Source: Pelagicoccus sp. SDUM812005 (GTDB taxonomy: Bacteria; Verrucomicrobiota; Verrucomicrobiia; Opitutales; Opitutaceae). From it: a stretch of 64,000 nucleotides of DNA. Shown one piece after another: positions 10,526 through 19,084 of the stretch. The translations under genes were made by a program, and so were the position numbers. The DNA is taken from assembly GCF_031127875.1 (NCBI RefSeq), contig NZ_JARXIA010000028.1, forward strand, positions 1 through 64,000, written 5' to 3'. Each line of letters starts with the position of its first letter. Position 1 is the first letter of the stretch. Below the pieces are notes generated by a model. The model made no database searches and was not told where the DNA came from. It was given only the letters and a program-made list of their open reading frames with translations.

Positions 10526-10568
10526 TCCGAATGTGGAATAGGCAGGTTACGGGCGTCCTATCCTTATC

Positions 10569-12119
10569 GTGAACCAATCCCTACCTCGCAGTGCCTACAG
10601 GGCCGCGCGTTTCGCGTGCATTGCCCTCTTTCCGTTTTCAATTTCTTCAGCTCAGGAGGCTTTGACGCCTCAAGACCTGATCTCCCGCGCCCTCGAAAAC
10701 AACTTGGGGCTCGAAGTCAGCCGCTTGGACGCGGCGATCAAGGAGGATAACCTCCGGGGGGAGTGGGGACGCTTCGCTCCGAGCATCGGCGTGGAGATCG
10801 GAACGGACCGTTTGTTCAAGCAGCTGAACGCCCAGGACCTCAGCAGCTCCTCGGCCTTCAATCCGCTGGATCCCGAGTACAACCACGAGAACTACTACGC
10901 TCGCGGCAAGCTGGGCGGACGCCTGCCGTTTGGCAGCACCTACGAGCTTTCGGGAGGATCCGGACGTTTGGAGAGCACCTACACGCGGCGTGCAAGCGCG
11001 TACTACGATCCTGAATACACGTCTAACGTGAAGCTGACGGTGACCCAACCCTTGCTGCGCAATTTCGGCTTGAAGGTGAATCTGGCGCCGATCCGCTTGG
11101 CCAAGGCGGAGCTGGAAGTGGCCCGCTTTGAAACGCGTTCCGCGATCGAGACGGTGATCGCGAGAGTGTTGCTGGCGACTTACGAGACGCATTTTTCGAT
11201 CCGCAACCTCGAGGTGAAGCAAGAGTCGATCGATCTTGCCAAGGCCCTGCTGGAGGAGAACAAGAAGCGCGTGGAAGCCGGCCGCATGTCTCCCATCAAC
11301 GTGACGCAAGCCGAGGCCCGCGTGGCGGAAGCCGAAGCGGAGCTGATCGAGGCGACTGCCTTTTTCAAGCAACGGCAAAATCAGCTGCAGGAGCTCTCTC
11401 AGGAAAACTACGTCCTGGATGCGGCGGACTACGTTTTGGCCGATGTCGAGGGCGCGTTGCCGAATGTGCCGCGCGGGGTGGACCACGACGCTTTTGCCCA
11501 GGTGATGCTGGAGAAAAATCCCGACTACCTGGCGGCCATGAAGGCGGCGGAGAACGAAGGGATCCGTGTCGTTTACAGCAAGAACCAGAAGTATCCAGAA
11601 ATCAATTTGCTGATGTCGGTCGGCACCAGTGGCTTGAACGACAACTGGAGCGACTCCGTGGACGACTTCGAAAATCGCGAGGACGTGGATTGGAGCGTAG
11701 GCCTTGCCTTCAACATGGCATTGGACAATCGGGCAGCCAAGTCCCGTTACCGAGCTTCCAAAAAGCGCGAGCAGCAAGCTCTCTTGAAGGTGAAGCAATC
11801 CGAGATCCAGTTGTTGGGGGCCTTGGACAATGCGATTTACCAACTGGAGGCGGGCATCAAGCGTCGCGACTTGATCGAGCAATCCGTGGAGCTGGCGCGC
11901 GAAGCCTTGAACGCAGAGGAGCGTCGCCTGGAGAACGGAAAGGCCACCAACTACGAAGTGCTCAACCAACAGCGCGAGCTCAGCGTTTCCCGTACCCAAG
12001 GTCTAGCGGCCGAAGTCGAAGTGCAAAAGGCTTGGATCCAGTTGCTGCTCTTGCAGGGCGAACTTTCAGAGGTGCTCGGCTACAACTTAAGCTTCGCGGA
12101 AAAGAGCGAAGAAAAATAG
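10569..12119 (+). CDS. TolC-family outer-membrane channel protein
   Basis: This 516-residue protein begins at a GTG codon. It carries a signal peptide (hydrophobic ARFACIALFPFSI, likely cleavage at SSA-Q, residues about 27-29). The mature part has the two-fold outer-membrane-efflux layout: LTPQDLISRALENNLGLEV opens the first half, long heptad-rich helices follow (about residues 170-260), and a second half with LELAREALNAEERRLENGKA-like helices covers about 380-500. The YEVLNQQRELSVSRTQ segment is typical near the C-terminal helix. TolC proteins form a trimeric barrel and periplasmic tunnel used by type I secretion and efflux. The gene stands 185 bases before a HlyD-type adaptor, so it is probably the exit duct of the module that follows. 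No Shine-Dalgarno sequence is seen before the GTG. Confidence 0.92.
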   Translation: MNQSLPRSAYRAARFACIALFPFSISSAQEALTPQDLISRALENNLGLEVSRLDAAIKEDNLRGEWGRFAPSIGVEIGTDRLFKQLNAQDLSSSSAFNPLDPEYNHENYYARGKLGGRLPFGSTYELSGGSGRLESTYTRRASAYYDPEYTSNVKLTVTQPLLRNFGLKVNLAPIRLAKAELEVARFETRSAIETVIARVLLATYETHFSIRNLEVKQESIDLAKALLEENKKRVEAGRMSPINVTQAEARVAEAEAELIEATAFFKQRQNQLQELSQENYVLDAADYVLADVEGALPNVPRGVDHDAFAQVMLEKNPDYLAAMKAAENEGIRVVYSKNQKYPEINLLMSVGTSGLNDNWSDSVDDFENREDVDWSVGLAFNMALDNRAAKSRYRASKKREQQALLKVKQSEIQLLGALDNAIYQLEAGIKRRDLIEQSVELAREALNAEERRLENGKATNYEVLNQQRELSVSRTQGLAAEVEVQKAWIQLLLLQGELSEVLGYNLSFAEKSEEK

Positions 12120-12177
12120 GATTATCTTAGAATTAACTGATATTGAAGTGGTGCTTGTTGCTCGTGGTTTCGATTTT

Positions 12178-12257
12178 GTAGGGCCATCGCTTGCGACGTG
12201 CGGGGAGCCTTCGAACCGATATCCTGCAACGCGGCATGGCGCGAGCGCCAGCCCTAC
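12178..12257. repeat. REP-like imperfect palindrome between the TolC and HlyD genes
   Basis: An 80-base element begins GTAGGGC and ends GCCCTAC. The arms continue to pair after a three-base mismatch (CGCTTGCG against the complement of CGCGAGCG, then GTGC against GCAT), leaving a loop of about 30 bases. The GC-rich arms and terminal GTAGGGC resemble dispersed REP- or MITE-like elements of intergenic DNA. It could stabilise or attenuate the transcript between the two genes. Only one copy is in the window. Confidence 0.5.
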
Positions 12258-12304
12258 GCTCACACGGCAAGTTCCTTAACAATCTGAATTACCCCAAATC
12301 ATTT

Positions 12305-13063
12305 ATGTATCCACTTTCTCGATTCGTGCGTTTGCGGCCTTTGCTCGCTGCGAGCTTTGGCCTCCTCGTTAGCTCGACCCTGCTCGCGGAAACGCGCTGG
12401 GTGGAGGGCATCAGCCAGCCGATGGAGCGTATCACGGTGAGCTCCCCGGTGGAGGAAATCGTAAAGACCGTATCGGTCACGGAGGGCGACGAAGTGGAAG
12501 CGGGGCAGGTTTTGGCTGAGCTGCTTTCCTCGCAGGAACGTCTGGAAGTCGAGCGCTTGGAAGTGCTGATCGAGAAGGCGGAAGTCGATTTCAAGGCGAC
12601 GGCTGACCTCGTAGCGGAACGCATCGAAAGCGAGGACAAGCTGGTGGAAGCCCGCACCACTTTGCAGAGCCTTAAGATCGAGCGCGAAATCGCGCTCAAC
12701 GATGTGGAGGAGCGCATCATCCGTTCGCCCATCGCGGGCGTGGTGGTTTTCCGCTTGAAGGATCCGGGCGAAGCGATCGGGCGGGTGGAGCCGCTCTTCG
12801 AGGTGATCAAGTCGGACCAGCTAAAGCTGCAGTTTTTTATGTCGGCAACCGACCTGCCGGCCTTGCAAGTCGGCGGTGAAGCGGAAGTGCAGTTTCCTAT
12901 CGCCAAGCCCGGCGAAAGCTTCTCGGCGCGGCTTGATTTCGTCGATCCGCAGATCGACTCCCGCAGCGGACTTTTCCGCGTGCGTTACGTTTTCGACAAT
13001 ACGCAAGCCGGCGTGAAGCCCGGCGCTCGCGTGCAGGTGAAACTCGAGCTGGGGGACCAATAG
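12305..13063 (+). CDS. HlyD-type periplasmic adaptor (membrane fusion protein)
   Basis: I start this 252-residue protein at the ATG at 12305, which gives a good signal peptide (LRPLLAASFGLLVSSTLLAE). A longer in-frame start at 12191 would place 38 unlikely residues over a palindromic repeat. The mature part has a split lipoyl domain: VEEIVKTVSVTEGDEVEAGQ at about 49-68 and IIRSPIAGVVVFRLKDPGE at about 138-156. A short coiled-coil hairpin (about 75-135) lies between, then a beta-barrel segment ending in VKPGARVQVKLEL. Adaptors of this class bridge an inner-membrane pump to TolC. It opens a tightly packed set of four genes, with only six bases to the next, and therefore probably works with the proteins encoded downstream. 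Confidence 0.88.
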   Translation: MYPLSRFVRLRPLLAASFGLLVSSTLLAETRWVEGISQPMERITVSSPVEEIVKTVSVTEGDEVEAGQVLAELLSSQERLEVERLEVLIEKAEVDFKATADLVAERIESEDKLVEARTTLQSLKIEREIALNDVEERIIRSPIAGVVVFRLKDPGEAIGRVEPLFEVIKSDQLKLQFFMSATDLPALQVGGEAEVQFPIAKPGESFSARLDFVDPQIDSRSGLFRVRYVFDNTQAGVKPGARVQVKLELGDQ

Positions 13064-13069
13064 AGCGCC

Positions 13070-14866
13070 ATGGAATCGGAAGACAGATTTGATGCGGCCA
13101 GCTTCGAGAAGCTGCTCGGAGACGCGGTGGATCCGGTAAGCTTTTGGAATGCGCTGGCTCGTTATCTATCCCAGCAGTGGGAGCTGAAGCGGACGCTGGT
13201 GCTACATGTGGCTTCCGCTTCGGAAGTGCGCTTGCTTGGCCAACACGGTCAAGGAGGCATGTCGGAATTGCCGCAAAGCGTGCGTCGCGCGGTGGTGGGC
13301 GAGAAGCCGGATGGGGCCCAGGTAATCGAAGAAGGCGCGGAACGCTGGCTGATCGCTGGACTGGAGCGGGCCGATGGCGTTTCTCTGGTGCTGTTGGCCC
13401 AAGGCCGCGCGGGCTTGGAGCAAGATGCTTCCAAGGTGGTCTCCTTGGCGCAGGCTTTGGTATCCGGCTCGGAGGCGAAGCAGGCGGCGATGCGATCGAG
13501 TCGCTCGCTGGACCAATTTTCCAAAATCGTCGACCTCGGTCTGCTCCTGGGCGAGTCGGTCAATTTCGATCCGGCGGCCATGACGCTTTGCAGTGAGTTG
13601 GCTCATCACCTCAAGGCCATGCGAGTTACCTTGTCGTGGAAATCTGGTGACAAGTTCAAGCTGGTGGCCACCAGCCACGGCGGTCGCGTTCGAAACGACA
13701 CCGAAGCTGCTGGTTCCTTGCTGCGTCTGATGGAAGAGGCAGCGGACCAATCCAGCGAGGTCGCTCATCCGCCGCTGGATGGCGATGCCTTGAACCTGCA
13801 ACATCGCTTGTATTCGGAAAGCAACGCCAACTGTCGGGTGCTTTCCTTGCCGATACGTTTCGAAGACGGATGCGTGGGTGTCCTGACCGTAGAGCATCCG
13901 CAGGAAGACAATCCAGTTGGCCAAGAGGACATCGAGACCTTGCGGGTGATCCTCGACTTGGTTGCTCCACGCTTGGAAGAGATGCATCGCAAAACGGGTT
14001 GGTTCGGGGCGCGTCTGTGGCGCCGCACGCGACGCTTTTGCGCTGGCTTCATCGGCTACCGCCACACCGGCTGGAAGGTTACCGGCCTGTTGATCCTGGC
14101 CTTCATGCTCGTCTCCTTGGTGGTACGCATGGAGCACAAGGTGAAGTCGACCTTTATATTGAAGTCAGAGGCGTCGGCCTTTTTGACGGCTCCATTTCCT
14201 GGATACATCGATCAAGTGCATCACGATGTGGGAGACATCGTCGAGGCGGGAGACCTGCTGCTCGACTTGGATCGCCGCGAGCTTGAAGTGCAGCTCGCGG
14301 AGTTGGTCGCCAATCGCGATCGTAATTTGACCGATGCCCGACGCTTGGAAGGCGAAGGCGAGCTGACGGAAATGCGCCTGGCCCAGTTGGCTGCCAAGCA
14401 AGTGGATGCCAAGATTGACGTGCTGGAGTATCGCCTTTCCAAGACGCAGGTGCGTGCCCCCTTTGACGGAATCATCGTGGAAGGGGATTTGCGCGAGCGG
14501 CTCGCTTCACCGGTGCAAGCGGGTGAAACGCTTTACCGCATCGTGAAGCTGGAAGGGCTTTACGGGGAGCTGCGGGTAGACGAGCGCGACATCAATTACC
14601 TTTCTCCTGACCAAGTGGGGCAGATGGCGTTCGCAAGCCGCCCTTACGACCGCTACGACGTGCGACTGGAGCAGTTCGAACCGGTGGCGATCATCGAAGA
14701 GGCGGGAACCTATTTTCGGGTGCGTATCCATTTGGAGGATGCGCCTGACGATTGGTGGCGTCCGGGTATGAGTGGCGTGTGCAAGGTGAACGCCGGTGAG
14801 CGTTCGCTGGCATGGATTCTCATGCACCGCACCGTCGAATTCTTCCGCATGCTTTTCTGGTTCTAG
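13070..14866 (+). CDS. GAF-domain protein fused to a membrane-anchored HlyD-like adaptor
   Basis: This 598-residue protein combines a cytoplasmic sensor-like half with a periplasmic adaptor half. Residues about 160-325 look like a GAF domain (FSKIVDLGLLLGESVNF at its start, LPIRFEDGCVGVLTVEHP near its end). Residues 1-150 may be a degenerate second GAF-like unit. A single transmembrane helix lies at about 335-357 (VTGLLILAFMLVSLVV). After it comes a lipoyl/HlyD part with GYIDQVHHDVGDIVEAGDLL, a short coiled coil, KTQVRAPFDGIIVEGDL, and a C-terminal barrel ending in WWRPGMSGVCKV. The arrangement suggests an adaptor whose assembly responds to a cytoplasmic ligand or partner, which is inference. 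It lies six bases after the shorter adaptor and 15 bases before the M50 gene. Confidence 0.82.
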   Translation: MESEDRFDAASFEKLLGDAVDPVSFWNALARYLSQQWELKRTLVLHVASASEVRLLGQHGQGGMSELPQSVRRAVVGEKPDGAQVIEEGAERWLIAGLERADGVSLVLLAQGRAGLEQDASKVVSLAQALVSGSEAKQAAMRSSRSLDQFSKIVDLGLLLGESVNFDPAAMTLCSELAHHLKAMRVTLSWKSGDKFKLVATSHGGRVRNDTEAAGSLLRLMEEAADQSSEVAHPPLDGDALNLQHRLYSESNANCRVLSLPIRFEDGCVGVLTVEHPQEDNPVGQEDIETLRVILDLVAPRLEEMHRKTGWFGARLWRRTRRFCAGFIGYRHTGWKVTGLLILAFMLVSLVVRMEHKVKSTFILKSEASAFLTAPFPGYIDQVHHDVGDIVEAGDLLLDLDRRELEVQLAELVANRDRNLTDARRLEGEGELTEMRLAQLAAKQVDAKIDVLEYRLSKTQVRAPFDGIIVEGDLRERLASPVQAGETLYRIVKLEGLYGELRVDERDINYLSPDQVGQMAFASRPYDRYDVRLEQFEPVAIIEEAGTYFRVRIHLEDAPDDWWRPGMSGVCKVNAGERSLAWILMHRTVEFFRMLFWF

Positions 14867-14881
14867 TTCTCGAGCGAGCTC

Positions 14882-17038
14882 ATGAGTACGGCGAACGGCG
14901 TTTTTGACGAATCCTGGTACCGGGTGAAGGACTGTCGCTTGCGACTGTTGCCCGGTATCGAGCTGGTGCGTCAACGCTTCAAGGGGGAACCGTGGTACGT
15001 GGTCTGCGACAAGCTGGGTCACCAATACTTTCGTATCCGTCCGGAAGCCTACAAGTTCATTTGCCACCTCGAAAACGAGAACTGCGTGGAAGACGCTTGG
15101 AACGAGGCTTTGCGCGTCGATCCGGAGAATTCGCCGAGCCAGGGCGACGTGGTGCAGCTGCTCTCCCAGCTTTATCGCTCCGGTTTGCTGAGGGGCGATC
15201 GCATGGCGGATATCGAAGCCCTAGCGGAGGTGCGCAAAACCGAGAAGGCCACCAAGACCAAGCAGCAATGGGCGAGCTTTCTTTTCTTGAAGATTCCTCT
15301 CTTCAATCCCGATCCGTTCCTGAAAAAGACCTTGGGGCTTTTCAGTTGGTGTTTCGCTCCGCTGGGATTCATCGTCTGGCTGCTTGTACTTGGATTTGGG
15401 ATACAGGCGTTGGCTTTGAATTGGGGCGAGTTTAAGGACGTTTCGGAAGGCCTGCTGGGACTTTCGAATCTGCCGCTGCTGTATTTGGCGATGATCATCA
15501 CCAAGACTTTGCACGAGTTCGGGCACGCCTATGCCTGTCGTCGCTACGGACGCGAGGTGCCGGAGATGGGCGTGATGCTGCTGGTATTCAATCCGTTGCC
15601 TTACATGGACGCGTCGGCGAGCTACGCTTACACGCACAAACATCGTCGGGTGCTGGTGGGAGCGGCTGGCATGTATGTAGAGATCTTTGTGGCTGGCGTG
15701 GCGCTCTTGTATTGGGCCAACGCGGGCGACGGGACGATGTCGCGCTTGGCTTACAACATGGCGATCACGGCTTCCGTATCCACCATCCTTTTCAATTTGA
15801 ATCCGCTGCTTCGCTTCGATGGTTATCACATTCTGACGGACCTGAGCGAGACGCCGAACCTGCAGATGCGGGCCCAGCAGTTGATCAAGTTCGCGGTGAA
15901 CCGTTATGGTTTCGGACTGCGTGGGCAACCGGTACCAGCCAACAGCCTGGGCGAGGTGCTTGGGCTCACGAGCTTCTTCTTTGCGAGTTGGATTTATCGA
16001 ATGTTCCTTTTGGTGAGCATTCTCTTTTTCGTATCCAAACAATGGTTAATCGCAGGCGTGATCATCGCGATCGTGTTTGCGGTGATGTGGCTGGTGGTGC
16101 CGATTGCGAAGGGCGCCCACTATGTAATTTCGGGGACAGAACTCATGAATAATCGAAGTAGAGCAGTCTTGGTTTCAGCAGGCAGTATATTGGCCGTCGC
16201 CGCATTTCTTATCTGGGTTCCTTTGCCGCACTACTTCCGTACCGACGGCATCGTGCAGTCCAACCCCTTCGTCAACGTGTACGCAGGGACCGCGGGCGAG
16301 CTCGTTTCGATCGATACCCCTTCCGGATCCATGGTGGAAGCCGGGCAGCTCTTGGTGAGCCTGTCGAATCCCGAACTGGAGGAAGAGGCCCACTTGGTGG
16401 AGCTGGAGTACGAACGCTTGCTGCTTTTGATTCGCTCCGACCAGAGCGTCGATGGCGCTCAGCTGGAAGGCCTGCAGGCCAAGAAGGAGGCGCTTCTGGT
16501 GCGTCGCGAGGAAGCGAAGCGTCGCCTCGCCGAGCTGCAGGTGAAGGCGCCGGTATCCGGACGTTGGATCGCTCCCAGCTTGCACGAGTACGCCGATGGC
16601 ATGGTGGCCCGCGGCTCGCCCTTGGGATTTGTGCGTGGCGAGCGGGAGTTTCGCTTTTCCGCGGTGGTGCGCCAGAAGGACGTAGACCGTTTGTTTACGG
16701 AGATCGGCGACACAGCCGAGGTGAAACTTTTCGGTCAGGAAAACGTGACCATGCAGCTGAGCAAGGTGACGCCGATTCCGGCGGAGCAAAGCCAGTTGCC
16801 ATCGGCCTCGTTGGGCGTGATGGGGGGCGGTAATGTTGGGGTGAATACCAACGAACGCTCCGGTTCCACCAGCTCCGAGCCTTTTTTCGAGATCCGCTCG
16901 ACCTTGCATGTACCAGACGGGCAGATTGCCAATCACGGGCAACGCGGCGTGGCCCGTTTGCGTTTGCCGGACCTGCCGCTGGGGCGCCAGTGGTACTTGC
17001 GAGTGCGCCAGGCTTTCCAGAAGGAGTACCAACTCTAA
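14882..17038 (+). CDS. Site-2-protease-like (M50) membrane protein with PqqD-like N-terminus and HlyD-like C-terminus
   Basis: The 718-residue protein has three parts. Residues about 20-105 resemble a PqqD/RRE-like winged helix (YVVCDKLGHQYFRI, then DVVQLLSQLYRSGLL). Residues about 150-430 form a multi-pass membrane domain with HEFGH at 211-215 and LNPLLRFDGYH with Asp near 313, the paired zinc motifs of M50 proteases. After a last membrane helix, residues about 445-718 form a lipoyl/coiled-coil adaptor (GELVSIDTPSGSMVEAGQLL ... LQVKAPVSGRWI). Such proteins are often annotated as putative peptide zinc metalloproteases beside HlyD-type export genes. The zinc motifs look intact, so proteolysis is possible. 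The adaptor tail faces the periplasm and may join the other HlyD proteins. The gene is the third of four closely spaced genes. Confidence 0.85.
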   Translation: MSTANGVFDESWYRVKDCRLRLLPGIELVRQRFKGEPWYVVCDKLGHQYFRIRPEAYKFICHLENENCVEDAWNEALRVDPENSPSQGDVVQLLSQLYRSGLLRGDRMADIEALAEVRKTEKATKTKQQWASFLFLKIPLFNPDPFLKKTLGLFSWCFAPLGFIVWLLVLGFGIQALALNWGEFKDVSEGLLGLSNLPLLYLAMIITKTLHEFGHAYACRRYGREVPEMGVMLLVFNPLPYMDASASYAYTHKHRRVLVGAAGMYVEIFVAGVALLYWANAGDGTMSRLAYNMAITASVSTILFNLNPLLRFDGYHILTDLSETPNLQMRAQQLIKFAVNRYGFGLRGQPVPANSLGEVLGLTSFFFASWIYRMFLLVSILFFVSKQWLIAGVIIAIVFAVMWLVVPIAKGAHYVISGTELMNNRSRAVLVSAGSILAVAAFLIWVPLPHYFRTDGIVQSNPFVNVYAGTAGELVSIDTPSGSMVEAGQLLVSLSNPELEEEAHLVELEYERLLLLIRSDQSVDGAQLEGLQAKKEALLVRREEAKRRLAELQVKAPVSGRWIAPSLHEYADGMVARGSPLGFVRGEREFRFSAVVRQKDVDRLFTEIGDTAEVKLFGQENVTMQLSKVTPIPAEQSQLPSASLGVMGGGNVGVNTNERSGSTSSEPFFEIRSTLHVPDGQIANHGQRGVARLRLPDLPLGRQWYLRVRQAFQKEYQL

Positions 17039-17047
17039 AATAGTTGC

Positions 17048-19075
17048 ATGAGTAATCCCTTCCAGCTCCAGGCTCCCAGCGAGTTCCAGTACCGTTTCTA
17101 CGAGAAGGCGGTACCGGTGCCTTTGAAGGGCATGGACGTTTGGGCGAAAGGGGTAGCCGGCCGCTGGTCCCGTCGGTCTTCTGTCCGAAAAAAATGGCAG
17201 GAAAAAGTGGATACCGCGCTTGGCTTGCTGGCGGATTTGAGCGGATTGAGCGATGCGGCCTTGGATTCTGAGCTGCAGCGATGCGGCGCGGCGGCTCGAT
17301 TGGAGGGTCCGCTTTGCCTCAAGCCGACTGCCGAGAGCCTTGCTTTGGTTTGCGAAGTATCGCGTCGCAGCCTCGGGTTGACTCCGTATCCGGTGCAGAT
17401 GCTAGCCGCCTTGGCCTTGTGCCAAGGGTACTTGGCTGAGATCGATACGGGAGAGGGCAAGACTTTGTCTTTGGCCATGGCCGCTTCGCTGGCCTGCATG
17501 GGCGGAGGCTATTGTCATATCGTGACGGCCAACGACTACTTGGCGGATCGCGACGCCAAGATCATGTCGCGCTTATACGAGCGGATGGGCTTGGAGGTTG
17601 GATCGGTAACCAGCCAATCGGAGCCGATCGAGCGCTCCTACGGCTACGCGAAGCAGGTGGTATATACTACGGCTAAGGAAGTGGCGGCGGACTACTTGCG
17701 GGATCGCATCTACTTGGGCGAAGCGAATTGCTCGGGGCGTCGCTACAGCGCAAAGCGCCTTTCCGGACGGGGCCGCAACTATGTGGGCATGGTGCAGCGC
17801 GGGCTGTTTCGGGCGTTCATCGACGAGGCGGATAACGGTTTGATCGACGAGGCGACCACGCCGCTGATTATCAGCCGCCAGCAGGACATGGATGACTTGG
17901 AGGAGGCCTGCCGAGCAGCTTGGTTCGTGGCTTCCGAGATGGAGGAGGGCAGGGACTTTCGGGTGTGGGCCCAGCAGCGTCGCTTGGAATTTACCCCGCA
18001 GGGACGCCAGCGCGCCCGAGAGTCGGGAGCCTATCCGGCCGCGGCCCTTTGGGAATGCCCCACTCGCCGCAGCCAGCTGGTGCAGCTCGGATTGGAGGCG
18101 CGTGAGTTTTTCCTCAAGGGCACGCACTATATTATAGAGAAGAAGTACCTCGGCACTTCGACCAGCCCGATCGTCATCGTCGACGAGAGCACGGGACGTC
18201 CTATGCCCAACCGTAGTTGGAAACTGGGGATGCATCAAATGGTGGAGGCCAAGGAAGGCCTGCCCATGACGCCGCCCACCCAGACGATTGCTCAGATCAG
18301 CTTCCAAACTTTCTTCCGCCGCTACGGTCACCTCTCGGGGGCGACGGGCACGGCTAAGGAAATCGCCGCTGAGGTCTGGCAGACCTACGACTTGGCAACG
18401 GTGCGGATTCCTTGCAACAAGCCCAAGCGGGTGATCGACCAGGGCGTGCGCTTCTTTCCTACGATCGAGGAGAAGGAGGATGCCATCATCGAGTCCATTA
18501 AGCAGTGCCAAGCGAAGAGACAGCCCGTCTTGGTAGGGACGCAGAGCGTTACTGCGAGTGAACGATTAGCTCATCGGTTAAATATAAGCGGAGTGCGTTG
18601 CGAGCTCTTGAATGCGGTACGCATCGAGGACGAGGCGAAGGTCATCGAGCAGGCCGGACAGCTCGGACACGTGACCATCGCCACCAACATGGCAGGTCGC
18701 GGAACCGACATTAAGCTCAAAGCCGGGGTGGAAGCGCTAGGCGGCTTGCATGTGATCGCTACCGAACCCGCCAGCAGCCGCCGCGTGCATCGCCAGCTAT
18801 TCGGCCGTGCCGCTCGCCAAGGCGCCCGAGGTTCGACCAGCGCGTATTACTCTTTTGAGGACGAATTGCTGGTGAAGCAATTGCCGGCCTGGGTGGTAAA
18901 GGCTCTAGCGGCAAGTTGCCACCTCCCCTTGGTATCCAAACTTTCGCGACTGGGCCTTCTCTTCGCCCAGCGACGAGCGGAGAAGCTCGCGAAGATTGCA
19001 CGTAAGGCAGTGATGAAGAACGAGAACGAACTTAGGTCTTCCCTAGGGTTCTCGCGGGGCGAAAGCGCTCAATAA
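17048..19075 (+). CDS. Shortened SecA-like preprotein translocase ATPase
   Basis: The 675-residue product has the SecA motor layout. Walker A TGEGKT is at 134-139, followed by TANDYLADRDA. Walker B is FIDEADNGLIDEATTPLIIS (DEAD at 259-262). SecA motifs of the second motor domain follow: VGTQSVTASERLAHRL, TIATNMAGRGTDIKL, GGLHVIATE and RRVHRQLFGRAARQG. Housekeeping SecA is usually about 850-950 residues. This protein stops soon after the EDELL motif with only the start of the helical scaffold (FAQRRAEKLAKIARKAV), and it lacks the helical wing and the C-terminal zinc/SecB tail. It is therefore an accessory SecA-type ATPase. Being last in the operon and next to the giant gene, it is the only energy-coupling protein of the module that I can see. 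Confidence 0.9.
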   Translation: MSNPFQLQAPSEFQYRFYEKAVPVPLKGMDVWAKGVAGRWSRRSSVRKKWQEKVDTALGLLADLSGLSDAALDSELQRCGAAARLEGPLCLKPTAESLALVCEVSRRSLGLTPYPVQMLAALALCQGYLAEIDTGEGKTLSLAMAASLACMGGGYCHIVTANDYLADRDAKIMSRLYERMGLEVGSVTSQSEPIERSYGYAKQVVYTTAKEVAADYLRDRIYLGEANCSGRRYSAKRLSGRGRNYVGMVQRGLFRAFIDEADNGLIDEATTPLIISRQQDMDDLEEACRAAWFVASEMEEGRDFRVWAQQRRLEFTPQGRQRARESGAYPAAALWECPTRRSQLVQLGLEAREFFLKGTHYIIEKKYLGTSTSPIVIVDESTGRPMPNRSWKLGMHQMVEAKEGLPMTPPTQTIAQISFQTFFRRYGHLSGATGTAKEIAAEVWQTYDLATVRIPCNKPKRVIDQGVRFFPTIEEKEDAIIESIKQCQAKRQPVLVGTQSVTASERLAHRLNISGVRCELLNAVRIEDEAKVIEQAGQLGHVTIATNMAGRGTDIKLKAGVEALGGLHVIATEPASSRRVHRQLFGRAARQGARGSTSAYYSFEDELLVKQLPAWVVKALAASCHLPLVSKLSRLGLLFAQRRAEKLAKIARKAVMKNENELRSSLGFSRGESAQ

Positions 19076-19084
19076 GCTAGGGTC

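Noticed and set aside
10569-12119. TolC gene as part of a drug-efflux pump
   Set aside because: No RND or MFS pump gene is present, and the following genes encode HlyD-type export parts and a SecA-like ATPase, so export of the adjacent giant protein is the better context reading.
12191-12304. A 38-residue N-terminal extension of the short HlyD adaptor
   Set aside because: It overlaps the palindromic repeat and would bury the signal peptide that starts at the ATG at 12305.
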